DNA of 18,956 bases from Stephanodiscus triporus (lineage: Eukaryota; Bacillariophyta; Thalassiosirophyceae; Thalassiosirales; Thalassiosiraceae). The notes beneath the pieces were generated by a model. The model saw only the letters and a list, made by a program, of their open reading frames with translations, ran no database searches and was not told the origin of the DNA. The number at the start of each line of letters is the position of its first letter. Position 1 is the first letter of the stretch. This document shows, piece after piece, positions 18,379-18,956 of this stretch. A program made the translations under genes and the position numbers. Location of the stretch: NCBI GenBank assembly GCA_036939755.1, contig JALLAZ010000244.1, forward strand, positions 1 through 18,956, read 5' to 3'.

Positions 18379-18702
18379 GTGCAAAAAAATCTGTTTGATC
18401 TTATCCATAAGTACTGTACAGTGGTATTCGATTGCCAGAACATAACCAAATGGAGATATACACCGAAGGTGGCTCGTCGCACGGGTCGAAGGGCGGGTGC
18501 AAGAGTAGGACGTCGCTGGGGCAGATCACATCGCAACAGATTTGCCGCCACATCAGCACTGAAACCTTGGTATAATTTCAGTGACGTAGCCCGGCAGATG
18601 GGATACAAACTACGCTGGCAGTTGCCGATCAGAAAGCGCTCACACCCCACTCCCATCTCAGTCAGTAATGCCTCAAACAAACGGTTGAGGAAACCCAACT
18701 GA
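18379..18702 (+). CDS. Arginine-rich hypothetical ORF, 107 aa
   Basis: A 107-codon ORF with a strongly basic centre (ARRTGRRAGARVGRRWGR) and a basic C-terminus (NASNKRLRKPN). Local GC is higher than in its surroundings. There is no recognisable domain. The first ATG follows a poly-A stretch, so an upstream exon or a broken upstream part is possible. A nucleic-acid-binding protein would fit the charge, but equally this may be a relic or chance ORF. Confidence 0.25.
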   Translation: MQKNLFDLIHKYCTVVFDCQNITKWRYTPKVARRTGRRAGARVGRRWGRSHRNRFAATSALKPWYNFSDVARQMGYKLRWQLPIRKRSHPTPISVSNASNKRLRKPN

Positions 18703-18917
18703 GGGACAGGCCTCACAGTCGATATGCTAATAAGTCAAAGTTGTGTCCTCAACTTGTTCCCGGTGTGATACCCAATGAGACAACAATCTGCTGCCCCCGG
18801 CGGCCATGCTGTATGGTCACACATATGGCATTTAAAAAGACCATCATGTCTGCAGTTTGCCCAGTAGAACTGTAAATTTTTAAGAATTTGTTTATTTATT
18901 AGGGGACACATCCATAT

Positions 18918-18956
18918 GCACATCCACAGCATATAAAGGTTGTCAAACACCTTATA
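18918..18956. repeat. Isolated partial copy of the ~205-bp repeat, cut by the window end
   Basis: The sequence CATCCACAGCATAT followed by CAAACACCTTxT matches the inner part of the array units. It lies about 1 kb beyond the array, so either a second array begins here or a copy was separated by an insertion. Confidence 0.7.

Noticed and set aside
18379..18702. Capsid-like protein of an integrated single-stranded DNA virus, suggested by the Arg-rich stretch
   Set aside because: Charge alone is not evidence; no replication gene or other viral motif is present in the window.

Overview
The window looks like nuclear DNA of a photosynthetic stramenopile, most likely a diatom. The evidence is spliceosomal introns of 77-421 nt with mostly GTGAGT/GTAAGT donors, a gamma-secretase subunit and a leishmanolysin-type peptidase (both eukaryotic families), and a bacterial-type IF-2 whose N-terminus has a signal peptide followed by an S-A-F motif, the form of plastid presequence used for secondary red-algal plastids. 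I cannot name the species.

Layout. (1) 1-6540 is a compact, GC-rich gene block: a single-exon alpha/beta-hydrolase-like gene (+, 115-1266); a two-exon APH-1 gene (-, 1659-2935) tail-to-tail with it; and, divergent from APH-1, a four-exon membrane-anchored leishmanolysin (M8) gene (+, 3689-6539). (2) 6540-11241 is AT-richer and has no intact gene. It holds broken coding relics (myosin motor pieces in both orientations, a duplicated cysteine module, an AlkB-like oxygenase piece, a cysteine-rich frame-broken gene) and two tandem repeats (27 bp and 51 bp). (3) 11242-15326 is a seven-exon plastid translation initiation factor IF-2 gene (-), with a very glycine/arginine-rich N-terminus and a first intron full of GA/CT microsatellite. 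(4) 15327-18956 is again gene-poor: a probable 5'-UTR intron of IF-2, a run of 48 C, an array of about 205-bp repeats, and an unplaced arginine-rich ORF.

The genes do not form a pathway. APH-1 and leishmanolysin both act at membranes and share a 5' intergenic region, so coordinated expression is possible but not shown. IF-2 serves plastid translation. I found no convincing new multi-gene system. The best leads are the APH-1 His-to-Asp change, the leishmanolysin Met-turn change, the foldback-capable IF-2 intron, and the relic/repeat zone with its duplicated cysteine module. Splice sites were placed by reading frame, consensus and family similarity, and all phases close; transcript data were not available.
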